A stretch of DNA of 64,000 bases from Pseudomonadota bacterium (GCA_963205115.1 CAUJHV010000014.1:1-64000), one strand, 5' to 3'; shown: positions 8,219 through 19,302, numbered from the stretch's first letter. Program-made: numbers and translations. Notes: generated by a model from the letters alone, not told the origin.

Positions 8219-9595
8219 TCAAGCGGTGTAGCGCGACTCCAGCAGCGCCAGCAGCGTGCGCAGCGTCTGCGCCTCGCCGCCCACCGGGCGTCCCGGCCGC
8301 GGCGTGTCGTTCCACGCGAACAGGTCCAGGTGCAGCCAGTCGGTGGTCTCGGGCACGAAGTCGGCCAGGAACAGCGCGGCGGTGATCGCGCCGGCCATCG
8401 GGCCCTTGCCGGTGTTGACGATGTCGGCGATGTCGCTCTCGATGCTGCGGTGGTAGCCCTGCCACAGCGGCAGGTGCCACAGCGGGTCCTGCAGCTCGAG
8501 GCTGCGGTCCACCAGCTGGCGGGCCAGGTCCATGCGGCGGCAGAACAGCGCCGGCAACTGCGGGCCCAGCGCCACGCGCGCGGCGCCCGTCAGCGTGGCC
8601 ATGTCGATCAGCAGATCGGGCTTCTGTTCCACGGCATAGGCCAGCGCGTCGCACAGCACGACGCGGCCTTCGGCGTCCGTGTTGCCGATCTCGATGTGCA
8701 GCCCGGCGCGCGTGCGGATCACATCGCCCGGCCGGTAGGCGTTGCCCGCGACCGCGTTTTCCACCGCGGGAATCAGCAGCTGCAGCCGCACCGGCAGCTC
8801 CAGCGCCATGATCAGCGTGGCCAGGCCGATGACGTGCGCCGCGCCGCCCATGTCCTTCTTCATCAGGCGCATGCCGTCGGCCGGCTTGAGGTCCAGTCCG
8901 CCGGTGTCGAAGCACACGCCCTTGCCCACCAGCGTGACGCGCGGGTGCTTGGCGTCGCCCCAGTTCATCTCGATCAGCCGCGGCTCGCGCGTGGCCGCCC
9001 GACCCACCGCGTGGATCGACGGGAAGCCGGCCTTCGTCAGTGCATCTCCGACGGTCTGCTTGAACTTCGCGCCGTGCTGCTTGGCCAGCATGCGCACGGT
9101 CTCGGCCAGCTCGGCCGGGCCCATGTGCTCGGCCGGTGTATTCACCAGGTCGCGCACGGCACAGTGGGCCGCCGCGATCAACGCGCCGCGCGAGGCATCG
9201 GCGCTGGGCGCCAGCTGCAGTTGCGCGCCCAGCTCGCGGGCGGGTTTGTACAGATCGAAGCGGTAGCAGCCCAGCTCCCAGGACAGCGCGGCGGCCTCCG
9301 GCGACAGCGCCAGGCCGCGGTCGCCCAGGCGGTAGCGCCCGGCCGGCAATTCGCCCGGCAGCGCGCTCAACGCATACGGATCGGCTGACGAAGCCACGCC
9401 GACCCACACCTCCGCCAGCGCGCCGGATTCGTCGGGCAGCAGCCCGAAGCTGCCGGGCGCGCCATCGAAGCCCATGGTCTGCAACCAGCGGCGGTGCGGC
9501 GCACTGAGCGACTTGCGGGCCTGCGGCCAGCCGGCACGGTCGATGGCCTGGATCGGGACGGCGCCCGTGGCGGGCTTCTGGAGTTGGAGTGTCAT
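8219..9595 (-). CDS. Leucyl aminopeptidase family (M17) metallopeptidase
   Basis: 458 aa cytosolic dinuclear-zinc aminopeptidase that removes N-terminal residues from peptides. The M17 signature NTDAEGR is present, as are the metal-binding segment VGKGVCFDTGGLDLKPADGM and the MKKDMGGAAHV block. The frame is open far upstream (to 10660), but homology begins at MTLQLQKPATG, so the ATG complementary to 9593-9595 was used. It is closer to the compact PepB-like or second M17 paralogues of proteobacteria than to long PepA. Divergent from the agmatine deiminase, with 120 bp between starts. Confidence 0.9.
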   Translation of the reverse strand: MTLQLQKPATGAVPIQAIDRAGWPQARKSLSAPHRRWLQTMGFDGAPGSFGLLPDESGALAEVWVGVASSADPYALSALPGELPAGRYRLGDRGLALSPEAAALSWELGCYRFDLYKPARELGAQLQLAPSADASRGALIAAAHCAVRDLVNTPAEHMGPAELAETVRMLAKQHGAKFKQTVGDALTKAGFPSIHAVGRAATREPRLIEMNWGDAKHPRVTLVGKGVCFDTGGLDLKPADGMRLMKKDMGGAAHVIGLATLIMALELPVRLQLLIPAVENAVAGNAYRPGDVIRTRAGLHIEIGNTDAEGRVVLCDALAYAVEQKPDLLIDMATLTGAARVALGPQLPALFCRRMDLARQLVDRSLELQDPLWHLPLWQGYHRSIESDIADIVNTGKGPMAGAITAALFLADFVPETTDWLHLDLFAWNDTPRPGRPVGGEAQTLRTLLALLESRYTA

Positions 9596-9715
9596 GTCGG
9601 GATGCACATCGGATCGGTCAGGACCCGCAGCATAGTCGCCCGTGGCGAGGGGCCAAAGGCGCTGGACGATACTGCCCGACTTTCGACAGGACGCGACACG
9701 CACCCCGCAGCCCCC

Positions 9716-11113
9716 ATGCAGCTTCCCATGACGCGACGCCGATGGCTGGGCGCCCACGCCGGGGCCGGGGCCACCTGGTGGGCCTCGGGAGCAGCGGCGC
9801 TGGCCGCCGGCGCGCTGGCCGGCTGCGGCGGCCCCGGGCATCGACAGGCCACGCCCGAACCCGCACCTTCGCCCGATGACGCGCTGGGCCCGGGCGAAGC
9901 CAGCACCTACCGCATCCCGGGTGAATTCGAACCCCAGCGTGTGGTCTGGCTGGGATTCGACCGCGGTCTCGAGGATGTCTCCGTGGCCTTGGCGCGTGCG
10001 CTGATTCCGCACGTGCAGCTGCGTGTGCTGGTCAACGACACGGCCGAGGCCGACGCGGCACGCCGCACCCTGCTCGCCGACGGCCTGCCGGCGGACCGCC
10101 TGGGCTTCCTCATCGAGCCGCTGGCGATGTACTACCTGCGCGATGCGACGGCCTTTGCCACCGGACCCGCGGCCGGTCTGGCAGTGGTCGATTTCCAGTG
10201 GACCCACTACGGCATGGCCGGCTGGTGCCGCTGGCGCCACACGGACTCGGCCGCCCGCGCGATCGCCTGCGTGCAGGCGGTCGACACCACACGCGATGCG
10301 CTCGCCGGGCGCATCGCCACGCTGGCGGCTGCGCAGCGCATCCCGTCCCAACTCGCGCTGGAAGGCGGCGGCCTGGAGAGCAACGGCCAGGGCCTGGTGA
10401 TCGCCTGCGAGGCCTTGATGCGCCAACGCAACCCGGATCAGGACCGCGACGCGCTCGACGCGCGCTACCGGGAACTGCCCGGTGTGCGACGCGTGATCTG
10501 GCTGCCCGCCGGCCTGGCGGAGGATCCGCACCAGCGCGCGACCATCGTCGGCCCCTACGTGGGCTGGGGAACGGGCGGCCACACCGACGAATTTGTGCGC
10601 TTTGCGGATGCACGCACGGTGCTGCTGGCCTGGCCGGACGACCGCGACGCAGCCTCGCACCCGGTCTCACGCCTGACGCGCCAGCGCATGCAACGCAACG
10701 CGGAGATCCTGGCCGCGTCGCGCACCCTGGATGGCCAGCCGCTGCGTGTGCTGCGTGTGCCGATGCCACGCCCCAACGAACGCCGTGTCGTGCTGCGCCT
10801 GGAGGGCGACTCCGGATCGGCCCAACACTGGTCGCCCGATCACTTTCCCACCGCCGAGCGCCGGCGCGAGGGCGACGTGCTGACGCAGGTGGCCGCGTCC
10901 AGCTATCTCAACTTCGTCATCACCAACGGTGCCGTGATCCTGCCCGACTACCTGCCGCACGGCACGCCGCGCGCCCTGCAGGAGCGTGTGCTGCGCGTGT
11001 TCGAGCAGGCCTTCCCGCAGCGCCGCATCGTGTTCGTCGACGCGCTGGCACTGAACTGGCTGGGAGGCGGCCTGCACTGCGCCAGCCTGCACGAGCCGCT
11101 GCCGGCGACCTGA
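9716..11113 (+). CDS. Agmatine deiminase / peptidylarginine-deiminase-like protein with Tat lipoprotein signal
   Basis: 465 aa. The domain belongs to the agmatine deiminase (AguA/PAD_porph) family, which hydrolyses the guanidino group to a ureido group plus ammonia. The motifs LEGGGLESNGQG, GWGTGGHTDEFVRF and the catalytic-cysteine loop GGGLHCAS are intact. Unlike cytosolic AguA, it has an N-terminal twin-arginine motif TRRRWLG (residues 6-12), a hydrophobic stretch and a lipobox ALAGC with Cys37. It should therefore be exported folded and lipid-anchored. No aguB (N-carbamoylputrescine amidohydrolase) is adjacent. The substrate, free agmatine or peptidyl arginine, is open. Confidence 0.85.
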   Translation: MQLPMTRRRWLGAHAGAGATWWASGAAALAAGALAGCGGPGHRQATPEPAPSPDDALGPGEASTYRIPGEFEPQRVVWLGFDRGLEDVSVALARALIPHVQLRVLVNDTAEADAARRTLLADGLPADRLGFLIEPLAMYYLRDATAFATGPAAGLAVVDFQWTHYGMAGWCRWRHTDSAARAIACVQAVDTTRDALAGRIATLAAAQRIPSQLALEGGGLESNGQGLVIACEALMRQRNPDQDRDALDARYRELPGVRRVIWLPAGLAEDPHQRATIVGPYVGWGTGGHTDEFVRFADARTVLLAWPDDRDAASHPVSRLTRQRMQRNAEILAASRTLDGQPLRVLRVPMPRPNERRVVLRLEGDSGSAQHWSPDHFPTAERRREGDVLTQVAASSYLNFVITNGAVILPDYLPHGTPRALQERVLRVFEQAFPQRRIVFVDALALNWLGGGLHCASLHEPLPAT

Positions 11114-11133
11114 GCGCAGGCTCCCCCGCCGTC

Positions 11134-12102
11134 ATGCAAGCCCACGCCACAAGCCCTCGGCTGCTGCTGGCCCCGATGGAGGGCCTGATGGACCACGACC
11201 TGCGCGATGTGCTGACGCAGGTCGGCGGTGTCGCGCGCTGCGTCAGCGAGTTCATCCGCGTCACCGAGCGGCAACTGCCGGACCGCGTCTTCCTGCGCCT
11301 GATGCCCGAGCTCGCGCACGGCAGCCGCACCCGCGCCGGCACACCCGTGCGCGCGCAGCTGCTGGGTTCGGACCCGTGCGTGATGGCCGACAACGCCGGC
11401 GCCCTGGCTGCCCTGGGCGCCGAAGGGGTGGATCTCAACTTCGGCTGCCCGGCGCCCACGGTCAACCGCCACCGCGGCGGTGCCGTGCTGCTGGACGAAC
11501 CCGAACTCGCGCACGCCATCGTCGCGGCCGTGCGCCGCGCCGTGCCCGGCCATCTGCCCGTGTCCGCCAAGATGCGGCTGGGCAACCGCGACCACAGCCG
11601 CATGCTCGAAGCCGCGCAGGCCCTGGTGGCCGGCGGTGCGCAGGAGTTGGTCGTGCACGGCCGCACCAAGCTGCAGGGCTACCGCCCGCCGGCCTTCTGG
11701 GACCTCATCGGCCGCGTGCGCGAGGCCGTGCCCGTGCCCGTGGTCGCCAACGGCGAGATCTGGACGACACAGGACGCGCTGCGCTGCCGCGCCGAGAGCG
11801 GCTGCACGGACCTGATGCTGGGCCGCGGCATGGTGGCCGACCCCGGACTGGCGCGCGCCATCCGCGGCGAGCCCGCGCCGACCTGGGACGAGCTGCTGCC
11901 CTTGATCGAAGGCTTCTGGCAGCGCATCGGCCAGCGTGTGGCGCCGCGCCACCGGGCCGGCCGCCTCAAGCAGTGGCTGAACCTGCTGCGGCGCTGCCAC
12001 CCGCAGGCGCAGCAGCTGTGGGATCAACTGCGCCCGGTGGCGCAGCCCGAGGATGTCGAGCGCATCATCATGAAAACAGCAGCCGCACCAGCCCCAGGCT
12101 GA
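11134..12102 (+). CDS. dusC: tRNA-dihydrouridine(16) synthase DusC
   Basis: 322 aa FMN enzyme that reduces uridine to dihydrouridine in the D-loop of tRNAs. The active-site segment NFGCPAPTVNRHRGG contains the catalytic Cys105, and KMRLGN and VVHGRTKLQGY are typical of the Dus TIM barrel. The N-terminus LLLAPMEGLMDHDLRD and the length favour the DusC subgroup over DusA and DusB. The ATG at 11134 lies 20 bp after the deiminase stop. Its 3' end overlaps the convergent dctM gene by 35 bp. Confidence 0.9.
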   Translation: MQAHATSPRLLLAPMEGLMDHDLRDVLTQVGGVARCVSEFIRVTERQLPDRVFLRLMPELAHGSRTRAGTPVRAQLLGSDPCVMADNAGALAALGAEGVDLNFGCPAPTVNRHRGGAVLLDEPELAHAIVAAVRRAVPGHLPVSAKMRLGNRDHSRMLEAAQALVAGGAQELVVHGRTKLQGYRPPAFWDLIGRVREAVPVPVVANGEIWTTQDALRCRAESGCTDLMLGRGMVADPGLARAIRGEPAPTWDELLPLIEGFWQRIGQRVAPRHRAGRLKQWLNLLRRCHPQAQQLWDQLRPVAQPEDVERIIMKTAAAPAPG

Positions 12103-13393
12103 TCACCGGGAACATCAGCAGCACGATCACCCGCAGGGCATCCCAGGCCAGGAAGGGGAAGACGCCCTTGTAGGTCTCCGACATCGGCACATCACGTGCG
12201 AGGTTATTGACCACGTAGACGTTCAGGCCCACCGGCGGCGCGATCAGGCCGATGCCCACGGTCATCAGCACCAGGATGCCGAACCAGATGGCCTTTTCCT
12301 GGCCCTGCAGACCCCACAGGTCCAGGCCCATGATGGCCGGGAAGATGACCGGGATGGTCAGCAGCAGCATCGACAGCTCGTCCATCACGCAGCCCAGGAC
12401 GACGTAGAACGCCAGCACCGCGGCGACGATGATGAAGGGCGGCACCGGCAGGTGGCCCACCCACTCGGCCAGCGCTGCGGGCATCTGGGTCAGCGCCAGC
12501 GACGCGTTCATCATGTCCGCGCCCAGGAAGATCATGAAGACCATCGCGCTCGTCTCGGCGGTGCCGATAAAGCTGCGCACCAGCCCGTCCCAGCCCAGCT
12601 CGCGCTGGGCGATGCCGGCGATCAGCGTGGCGATGGCGCCGACGGCCGCACCTTCGGTCGGTGAGAACACCCCGCCATAGATGCCGCCGAACACGATGAC
12701 GAAGATGATGGCGATGGGCCAGACACCCATCAAGGCCTTGATGCGCTCGGGCCAGGGCACCGGCTCGCTGGCCGGGGCGAGGTCGGGCCGCACGCGGCAA
12801 TAGATGCCGATGACCACGATGTAGCCCAGCATCGCCAGGATGCCCGGGATCATCGCCGCGGCAAACAGCTTGGCGATGTTCTGCTCGGTCAGGATCGCGT
12901 AGACCACCAGCGGCACCGACGGTGGAATCAGGATGCCCAGCGTGCCCCCGGTGGCCAGCGCCGCCGTGGACAGGCGCCCGGAGTAGCCGTGCGCGCGCAT
13001 CTCCGGGTAGGCCACCTGCGTGATCGTTGCCGACGTGGCCACGGAAGACCCGCAGACCGCGCCGAAGGCGCCGGCCGACAGGATGGCCGCCATGCCCAGG
13101 CCGCCGCGGATGTGGCCCACGAACGAGGCCGCGGCCTTGAACAGCGCGCGGCTCAAGCCACCCTGCGTGGCGAACTGCCCCATCAACAGGAACAGCGGGA
13201 TCACGCTCAGGTCGTAGACCGTCAGCCGCGCGACGGCGCTGCCCTTGAGCAGGTTGACCAGCGAGGCTTCACCGCTCATGACCCAATAGCCGATGGCGCC
13301 GGGAATGAACATGGACGCGGCGATGGGCACGCGCACGGCCATCAGCAGCAGCATGCCGGCGAACATCGTCAAACCGATGGCGGCCGGGCTCAC
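12068..13393 (-). CDS. dctM: TRAP transporter large permease DctM
   Basis: 441 aa, about twelve membrane helices. This is the large, ion-coupled permease of a tripartite ATP-independent periplasmic transporter for carboxylates or sugar acids. Typical DctM segments are seen: GAVCGSSVATSATI, GGTLGILIPPSVPLV and LIAPPVGLNVYVV. The start is a GTG (complement of 13391-13393) that overlaps the dctQ TGA as GTGA. Upstream open sequence belongs to the dctQ region in another frame. Probably works with the dehydratase locus across the divergent regulator. Confidence 0.93.
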   Translation of the reverse strand: MSPAAIGLTMFAGMLLLMAVRVPIAASMFIPGAIGYWVMSGEASLVNLLKGSAVARLTVYDLSVIPLFLLMGQFATQGGLSRALFKAAASFVGHIRGGLGMAAILSAGAFGAVCGSSVATSATITQVAYPEMRAHGYSGRLSTAALATGGTLGILIPPSVPLVVYAILTEQNIAKLFAAAMIPGILAMLGYIVVIGIYCRVRPDLAPASEPVPWPERIKALMGVWPIAIIFVIVFGGIYGGVFSPTEGAAVGAIATLIAGIAQRELGWDGLVRSFIGTAETSAMVFMIFLGADMMNASLALTQMPAALAEWVGHLPVPPFIIVAAVLAFYVVLGCVMDELSMLLLTIPVIFPAIMGLDLWGLQGQEKAIWFGILVLMTVGIGLIAPPVGLNVYVVNNLARDVPMSETYKGVFPFLAWDALRVIVLLMFPVISLGLVRLLFS

Positions 13394-13908
13394 GATGCGG
13401 CTCCTTCGGCGGACTGTGCGCCGGCCAGCGCATCGAGCGAGCGGCCGGTGAAATGGTGGAAGGCCTGCCAGAAGGCGATCACGCCCGCCAGCGCCAGGCC
13501 CGGCGCCAGCGAGGCATAGGCCCACCACATCGGCAGCGACAGGATCATCGACTGCTCGCCGGCCTCCTTCACGCTCTGCGCGCCGACGCCGGTGCGCCAG
13601 GCCAGCACGAGACACATCAAGCCCAGCAGCACCGCGCCGATGCCATCCAGCAGGCGCTGGGTGCGGGCCGCCACGTTCTGGGTGAAGAAGTCGACGATGA
13701 TGTTTGCGCCGCGCAACTGGCACCAGGGCAGGCCCAGGGAGATGGCCAGCGCGATGCCGAACTGCGTGAGTTCGACGTCACCCTGGATGGGCTCGCCGAG
13801 CGCTGCCCGGCCCGCCACGCTGACCACGGTCATGGCGCCGGTCAGCAGGGCCACGGCCGAGCCGGCCACGGCAAAGATCAGCGCGAGTCGGCGCAGCAAG
13901 TTGTTCAC
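13390..13908 (-). CDS. dctQ: TRAP transporter small permease DctQ
   Basis: 172 aa with four predicted membrane helices, the DctQ plan. Conserved features include the amphipathic segment around PIQGDVELTQFGIALAISLG and the WCQLRGANIIVDFF loop. I chose the GTG start (complement of 13906-13908) because a GAGAG ribosome binding site lies about eight bases upstream; a longer in-frame ATG start at 13956 would add 16 unlikely residues. It overlaps dctM by four bases and follows dctP after an 89-bp gap containing a strong hairpin. Confidence 0.9.
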   Translation of the reverse strand: MNNLLRRLALIFAVAGSAVALLTGAMTVVSVAGRAALGEPIQGDVELTQFGIALAISLGLPWCQLRGANIIVDFFTQNVAARTQRLLDGIGAVLLGLMCLVLAWRTGVGAQSVKEAGEQSMILSLPMWWAYASLAPGLALAGVIAFWQAFHHFTGRSLDALAGAQSAEGAAS

Positions 13909-13944
13909 GTCGGTTCTCTCCTGGCTCGGCCAGCGGGCGCAGCC

Positions 13945-13969
13945 CAGCGCCGGCACGCGGCCGGCGCTG
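13945..13969. promoter_or_regulatory. Stem-loop between dctP and dctQ
   Basis: A perfect 10-bp stem, CAGCGCCGGC and GCCGGCGCTG, with a 5-base loop (ACGCG). There is no U-tract, so it is probably not a full intrinsic terminator. Hairpins just after a binding-protein gene commonly protect its mRNA end or reduce read-through, so that more binding protein than permease is made (established for other transport operons; inference here). Confidence 0.6.
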
Positions 13970-13997
13970 CCTTCGGGCCTGTCGGGCCCGGCTTCAC

Positions 13998-15026
13998 TTA
14001 TTTCTTGTACTTGACCAGCAGCTCACGCGCGTCCTTGAGCAGCGCCGCGCCATTCATGCCCTTGGCATTGAGGTCAGCGACCCACTCATCGTAGATCGGC
14101 GCGGAGGCCTTGACCCAGCGCTCGGTCTCCTCGGGCGACAAGGTCATGATCGTGTTGCCGCGGTCCTGGGCTGCCTTGCGTCCGGGCGCCTGGCTCTCGT
14201 CCCAGGTTTTGCCGATCTGGCGCGACAGCGCGGCGCCGCTGTTGTTGTCGATGACCTTCTTCAGATCGGCCGGCAGGCTGTCGTACTTGGCCTGGTTCAT
14301 CGCGAAGATGAAACCGGCGCTGTACATCGCCGGATGCTTCGGATCCGTCTGCGTGTGGAACTTGCTCATCTCGTGCAGCTTGAAGGCCGGGATCACCTCC
14401 CAGGGCAGCACGTAGCCATCGATCGTGCCCTTGCTCAGCGCGTCGGCGACGCCGCTGACGGGCATGCCCACCGGTGTGGCGCCCAGCTTGGCCAGCAGCT
14501 TGTTGGTCTGACGCGTCGGGGCGCGCATCTTCAGGCCCTTGAAGTCCTCGAGCGTCTTGATCTGCTTGTTGGCCGTGTGCACATAACCTTCGTCATGCAC
14601 CCAGGTGGCCAGGACCTTGGTGCCCGGGAATTCCTTGGTCGCGTTCTTCTGCAGATAGTCCCAGGCCGCGGCAGCGCCGACCTCGGCTGAGTTGGTCATG
14701 AAGGGCAGCTCGAAGACTTCCATCATCGGGAAGCGGCCGGCGGTGTAGCCCGGCAGCGTGATGGTCAGGTCGTCGACACCGTCCTTGATGCGGTCGACCA
14801 GCTGCGGCGGGGTGCCGCCGCCGGACATGGCGTGCAGCACCTGGCATTTCATGCGGCCGTTGGATTCGGCGGCAATCTTGTCGCACCACGGGGCGATCAC
14901 CCGCGTGGGCGCCATGGCTGCCGGCGGCCAGATGTGGTGGAACTTCAGCACCACCTCCTGGGCCGTGGCAGGAACGGCCAACGCAGCGGCCGCGCTGGCC
15001 AGGAGGGTTTGGATCAGAGGCTTCAT
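13998..15026 (-). CDS. dctP: TRAP transporter solute-binding protein DctP
   Basis: 342 aa periplasmic binding protein. A Sec signal peptide runs to about residue 22 (LAVPATAQEV). The DctP fold features are present: FHHIWPPAAMAP, the GGGTPPQLVDRIKDGVDD segment and LKMRAPTRQTNKLLAKLGA, where the arginine usually binds the ligand carboxylate. First gene of dctPQM. Ligand is not predictable from sequence alone; the neighbouring sugar-acid dehydratase suggests an aldonate or related acid. Confidence 0.92.
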   Translation of the reverse strand: MKPLIQTLLASAAAALAVPATAQEVVLKFHHIWPPAAMAPTRVIAPWCDKIAAESNGRMKCQVLHAMSGGGTPPQLVDRIKDGVDDLTITLPGYTAGRFPMMEVFELPFMTNSAEVGAAAAWDYLQKNATKEFPGTKVLATWVHDEGYVHTANKQIKTLEDFKGLKMRAPTRQTNKLLAKLGATPVGMPVSGVADALSKGTIDGYVLPWEVIPAFKLHEMSKFHTQTDPKHPAMYSAGFIFAMNQAKYDSLPADLKKVIDNNSGAALSRQIGKTWDESQAPGRKAAQDRGNTIMTLSPEETERWVKASAPIYDEWVADLNAKGMNGAALLKDARELLVKYKK

Positions 15027-15218
15027 CGAAAGTACTCTCCACGCGTGGTTCGAGTGCAGGGTCAGGCAGGCGGCGCCGGATGGTGCCGCCCCGGGCGCAA
15101 TCCTACGACCCCCGCCGGACCCGCCGACACGGGTAAACGCGCCCGGACTTGGCCGCCGTCAAGGCTAGCTGTTATCGCGGTCCGGCATGGGCGGCGGCGG
15201 GCCGCACTGCGCAACGGC

Positions 15219-16838
15219 TCAGCCGGGTTCCCAGCAGCGAGCCTTGACGCCCGGCGTCGACAGCTCGACGGTCAGCAGCCGGCCGGACAGCGGCGCGGCG
15301 TCCAGCGCTTCGCGGCTGACGGCGTCGCGCGCGCTGGTGATGAACAAGGTGCGCCCATCGACGCCGCCGAAGCTGAGGTCCGTCGGCGCGGGCACCGGCA
15401 GCGCCAGCACCTGGTTGACGCTGCCGTCGGGTTCGAAGCGCACCACGCTCCATCCGCCGCGCAGGCTGCTCCAGACGCCCCCGGCTTCGTCGGTGGCCAG
15501 ACCGCCCAGGCGGCCCGATCCCTTGGGCACCGTGGCCAGACGGCGCAGGACGCTGCCGCCTTCGGTGGCCGTGTAGAGCGTCCCGCTGTCGGCCGCAGCC
15601 ATGAACAGCTGCTGGCCGCGGGCATCCCAGGCCAGTGCCGTGGCGGGCTCGGACAGCCGCCAGCCGCCCACCGGTGTGCCGTCCGACGTCAGGGCCGACA
15701 CCCGCCAGCGTTCGCCGTCGGGCCAGCACGCCCACAGGCGCCCGCCCGGCCCGATGGTGAAGGCCGTCGCCCCGCGCGGGACGGCCGCGGCAGGCCCGGG
15801 TGACTGCGCCCCGTCCAGACCCACGCGCAACCAGTTCGACCCCGTGCGGATGGCCACCCCGGCCGACATGGCCAGCACGGCCTCCACGGGCGCCTCTGTC
15901 AGCGACAGCGTCTCGTCGCCGTCGCGCGTGGCGCGGTGCACCGCCGGCGCCAGCGCATCGGCCCACCACAAGGCCTGTCCGGCATCGGACCACACCGGAT
16001 ACGCGCCCTGGAAAGCCCAGTCGCCCGGCACCACGTGAATCGCCTGCGCTTCGTCGCTGCCCAGCTGCGTGGCGGACAGCTGCGCGCCCACGCGCCTGGC
16101 GGCCTCCACCACCTCCGGCCCGATGAGCTCCAGGCGCTCCAGCGTCAGGCGGAAGGCCGGGCCGGCCACGCTGAGTGCCCCGCGCACCTGGCCCTGCGCG
16201 TCCACGATCGCCGCGCCGCAGCAGCGAACGCCGGGCACCATTTCTTCGTCGTCGATGGACCACCCGCGCTGGGCCGTCAACTTGATCTCCGCCTGCAGCC
16301 GGCGCCGGTCGGTGATGGTGCGCGGCGTGACGGGGTGCAGCGTCAGGTCCTTGATCAGCGCATCGCGCGTGGATGCCGGCAAGGCTGCCAGCACGGCCTT
16401 GCCCTGGCTGGTGCTGTGCAGCGGCTTGCGCTCGCCCAGCTCCGAATGCGAGCGCAGGCTGTGCGCGCCGTCGCAACGCTCCAGCGAGACGACCTCCAGG
16501 CCATCGCGCGTGGCCAGGTAGGTGGTCTCGCCCGTCATGTCGCGCAGCGCGCGCAGCTCGATGCCCGCAGCCGCCACGAGATCGGGCATGGCGTAGGCCT
16601 TGCGGGCGTACTCGAAGCAGCGCATGCCCAGGCAGTACACGCGCCGCATGGGATCGCGCCGAAGCAGCCCGCGCGCCACCAGCGCGCCCAGCAAGCGGTA
16701 CAGGGTCGTGCGCGGCAGATCCAGCCGCTCACCCAGTTCGGCCTGGCTCAATCCCGTCGGCGAGGCACCTACCGCATCCAGGACGTCGAGTGCCTTTTCC
16801 AGGGCCGCCGTTCCGTCGGCCCCCTTGCTGCTGCTCAT
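15219..16838 (-). CDS. Fused IclR-family regulator and SMP-30/gluconolactonase-like propeller
   Basis: 539 aa. Residues 9-70 form the IclR winged helix (SQAELGERLDLPRTTLYRLL). Residues about 75-250 form the IclR effector domain, with the usual VPGVRCCGAAIVDAQGQV cysteine segment. Residues about 262-539 match an SMP-30/regucalcin-type beta propeller. By hand alignment, the three regucalcin metal ligands are missing: Glu of EGPVW becomes Ala279, Asn of PNGL becomes about Thr400, and Asp of PDG becomes Gly445. The propeller is therefore probably a ligand sensor for a sugar lactone or acid, not an enzyme. The gene is divergent from the dehydratase gene and upstream of dctPQM on the same strand. 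Start MSSSKGADG (complement of 16836-16838) matches the IclR N-terminus. Confidence 0.85.
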   Translation of the reverse strand: MSSSKGADGTAALEKALDVLDAVGASPTGLSQAELGERLDLPRTTLYRLLGALVARGLLRRDPMRRVYCLGMRCFEYARKAYAMPDLVAAAGIELRALRDMTGETTYLATRDGLEVVSLERCDGAHSLRSHSELGERKPLHSTSQGKAVLAALPASTRDALIKDLTLHPVTPRTITDRRRLQAEIKLTAQRGWSIDDEEMVPGVRCCGAAIVDAQGQVRGALSVAGPAFRLTLERLELIGPEVVEAARRVGAQLSATQLGSDEAQAIHVVPGDWAFQGAYPVWSDAGQALWWADALAPAVHRATRDGDETLSLTEAPVEAVLAMSAGVAIRTGSNWLRVGLDGAQSPGPAAAVPRGATAFTIGPGGRLWACWPDGERWRVSALTSDGTPVGGWRLSEPATALAWDARGQQLFMAAADSGTLYTATEGGSVLRRLATVPKGSGRLGGLATDEAGGVWSSLRGGWSVVRFEPDGSVNQVLALPVPAPTDLSFGGVDGRTLFITSARDAVSREALDAAPLSGRLLTVELSTPGVKARCWEPG

Positions 16839-17433
16839 CGCGCTTCCGTGTTCATCCCAACCCTTGGAACGGGCTGGCATTCTCGCGGGACTGTACGCCG
16901 GTTGCGCCGGAGTGCCGGATGGGCCTGCGGCGGCCGGGGCTTCGACCCGGCGTGCGGGCCAGCCAGCTGGACCGTCGTCCCAGGGGAGTCTCCTGTGCGT
17001 TGGAAACGACCGGGTGGCAGCGCGCCGCACGAGAGACCCGATCGCCGGGCATGGCCGGCTCACCACCTGCTTTCGGGATACCCAAATTTCACGGCCCCTC
17101 AGCATGGGCTTTCCATCCTGCGTCACGTCGGGTCAAGGGAACGTGGCGCCGGACGCCGGGTATGCCGGGGGCGCTGCTTGGTGCGCCACCGGCAGACTCG
17201 GACGCTGCGCCGCTGACGATGGGAGTGGGCGTGCGGGGCTTCGCGACGCGCCGCCAGCGCCGTGCTGCACGGCCGGCGTCTTCACGGCAGCCGGCACGAG
17301 CCTCACCGGCCGGCCGTACGAGCCCGCGCGGTCGCTGCCGCCGGCCGCGTTGCTCCACGGCCTGGGATTCCTGTGACGCGCCAGCGGCCCCGCCGCCTCG
17401 CCGGAGGTGTCGTCGGGTGCTCCAATCCACCGG
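16839..17433. other. 595-bp divergent intergenic region between the IclR fusion and the dehydratase gene
   Basis: No convincing gene is present; open frames here have no family resemblance. It must hold the promoters of both divergent genes and is the likely binding region of the IclR fusion protein. A locally less GC-rich stretch around 17075-17115 is the best place to look for promoter elements, but I see no clear consensus -35/-10 pair or perfect operator palindrome. Confidence 0.5.
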
Positions 17434-19206
<1,773 letters not shown>

Positions 19207-19302
19207 CGCAGGCGCGCCCTCGCCTCGCCGCGCCACACCCCGCACCACCGGGCGACCGATCCCGGTCGGCACCGAGCCAACGATCCACAACAGGAGACAT
19301 CG

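Noticed and set aside
9596..10660. N-terminal extension of the M17 aminopeptidase through the agmatine deiminase region
   Set aside because: The family N-terminus begins at 9595; the extension is antisense shadow of the deiminase gene.
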